Below, in pieces: positions 7,719-8,339 of a DNA stretch of 8,339 nt. How positions within the stretch are numbered: the stretch's first letter is position 1; every line of letters starts with the position of its first letter. The notes under the pieces were generated by a model that saw only the letters and a program-made list of their open reading frames with translations, did not search any database and was not told the origin of the DNA. Source of the DNA: Desulfobacula sp. (GTDB taxonomy: Bacteria > Desulfobacterota > Desulfobacteria > Desulfobacterales > Desulfobacteraceae); assembly GCA_029940245.1 (NCBI GenBank), contig JAOZRF010000104.1:1-8339 (forward strand), read 5' to 3'. The translations under genes and the position numbers were made by a program.

Positions 7719-7737
7719 TTAATTTATTTAAAATTAA
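7719..7737. repeat. AT-rich inverted repeat in the divergent intergenic region
   Basis: TTAATTT and AAATTAA form perfect 7-nt arms around a 5-nt ATTTA centre, about halfway between the divergent yejA and elaA genes. It could be a binding site or simply a product of the local high AT content. It lacks GC pairs and is a poor RNA hairpin. Confidence 0.3.
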
Positions 7738-7767
7738 CTGGGATTCTGCTATGGATATTTTCCGGAC

Positions 7768-7810
7768 TTGTAATTCAATGATGAATACCATATTTTAAAT
7801 CTGCTATGAT
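7768..7810 (+). promoter_or_regulatory. Candidate promoter(s) for elaA
   Basis: Two overlapping possibilities exist. TTGTAA (7768-7773) and TATTTT (7791-7796) are 17 nt apart, each matching four of six consensus bases. Alternatively, TGCTATGAT (7802-7810) is an extended -10 element (TG-N-TATGAT) that would start a transcript near 7817, leaving a leader of about 45 nt. The extended -10 is the closer match to consensus. Confidence 0.35.
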
Positions 7811-7861
7811 AAAGAATCAGCAAACATACTGGGATAAGACAGCATCTAAAAAAGATAACCA

Positions 7862-8323
7862 ATGATTCAGATTGACTGGGACATAAAATCGTTTAAAAGA
7901 CTTGGCACAGATGAGCTGTATGGACTGTTAAAACTCAGAGTCGATGTGTTTGTGGTGGAACAGAACTGCCCATACCCTGAGATTGACGACAAGGACAGAC
8001 ATCCTGAAACCCTTCATCTTTTCGGGAAAAATAAAGATGGAGAAATTTTGGCATATTTAAGAATCCTGCCGCCGGGATTACGGTTTAAACAGGTCTGTAT
8101 TGGCCGGGTGGTGATAAAAAAAAACAGCCGGGGGCAGGGGATCAGTAATGTTATGGTTAAAAAAGCCCTTGAGCAGATTAACCGCACCTGGCCCAGGGAA
8201 AATATCCAGATCGGAGCCCAGGTGTATTTAAAGGATTTTTATGAATCCTTTGGATTTGAAGCCGTATCCAAAAGCTATCTTGAAGACGGAATCCCACACA
8301 TTAACATGATCAGGAAAGGTTAA
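7862..8323 (+). CDS. elaA: ElaA-type GNAT N-acetyltransferase
   Basis: Cytoplasmic acetyl-CoA-dependent acyltransferase of the GNAT superfamily. The length is 153 residues, the same as E. coli ElaA. Nearly all ElaA landmarks are present: LRVDVFVVEQNCPYPEID (25-42), GRVVI (81-85), the acetyl-CoA pyrophosphate-binding turn SRGQGIS (89-95), IGAQVYLKDFYESFGF (117-132) and EDGIPHI (141-147). The turn reads RxxGxS rather than RxxGxG/A, a mild deviation. The physiological acceptor of ElaA proteins is not established, so the family assignment is firm but the substrate is not. The ATG has only a weak purine-rich stretch (AAAAAAGA, 7848-7855) as ribosome-binding site. The gene is divergent from yejA and its TAA overlaps the ATG of a following frame, so it appears to be the first gene of an operon that continues beyond the window. 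Confidence 0.92.
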   Translation: MIQIDWDIKSFKRLGTDELYGLLKLRVDVFVVEQNCPYPEIDDKDRHPETLHLFGKNKDGEILAYLRILPPGLRFKQVCIGRVVIKKNSRGQGISNVMVKKALEQINRTWPRENIQIGAQVYLKDFYESFGFEAVSKSYLEDGIPHINMIRKG

Positions 8324-8339
8324 TGGGTAAAGGTTTTTA
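8323..8339 (+). CDS. Start of a downstream gene cut by the window end
   Basis: The TAA of elaA overlaps an ATG (TAATG), which opens Met-Gly-Lys-Gly-Phe and runs off the window. AGGAAAGG at 8312-8319, inside the elaA 3' end, is a suitable ribosome-binding site. The arrangement is typical of translationally coupled genes. Too little is visible to suggest a product. Confidence 0.45.

Noticed and set aside
7745..7808. Direct repeat TCTGCTATG at 7745-7753 and 7800-7808.
   Set aside because: A nine-base repeat in a 260-nt AT-rich region is reasonably likely by chance, and only the second copy fits a promoter position.
1..8339. CRISPR arrays, tRNA or rRNA genes, insertion sequences and attachment sites.
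   Set aside because: No regularly spaced repeats, transposase-like frames, terminal inverted repeats or tRNA-like stems were seen, and genes fill almost the whole window.

Overview
The window looks like a piece of chromosome from a Gram-negative, probably anaerobic proteobacterium of the sulfate-reducing Desulfobacterota type. This placement is an inference. It rests on the moderate GC content, on the corrinoid-dependent MttB-family methyltransferase (common in methylamine- and betaine-using anaerobes), and on a complete, highly conserved yejABEF transporter. No rRNA or marker gene is present to fix the taxonomy.

Layout. Positions 1-1993 (+ strand) hold the 3' part of an MttB-family methyltransferase gene, cut by the window start, and a complete gene for an Asp/Glu racemase-superfamily protein 32 nt behind it. 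The methyltransferase has no in-frame amber codon, so it belongs to the non-pyrrolysine branch typified by glycine betaine methyltransferase rather than to true trimethylamine methyltransferase. Positions 2009-7601 (- strand) hold a four-gene operon read yejA-yejB-yejE-yejF: periplasmic binding protein, two permeases and a double ATPase of a peptide ABC importer. Its genes are 5 to 22 nt apart once the yejE start is corrected. The two blocks converge across only 15 nt with no visible hairpin terminator.

Positions 7602-7861 are an AT-rich divergent intergenic region carrying candidate promoters for yejA (leftward) and elaA (rightward), plus two short inverted repeats. Positions 7862-8323 (+) encode an ElaA-type GNAT acetyltransferase. 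Its stop codon overlaps the ATG of another reading frame that runs off the window end.

How the genes work together. YejA would bind oligopeptides in the periplasm and deliver them to the YejB/YejE channel, powered by YejF. The methyltransferase and racemase look like a separate catabolic unit in which a methyl group is taken from an N-methylated or quaternary-amine compound and a racemase or isomerase acts on a chiral partner molecule. That pairing is the least-characterised biology here. Most of the window is otherwise conserved and recognisable, and I do not see a wholly new system in it.
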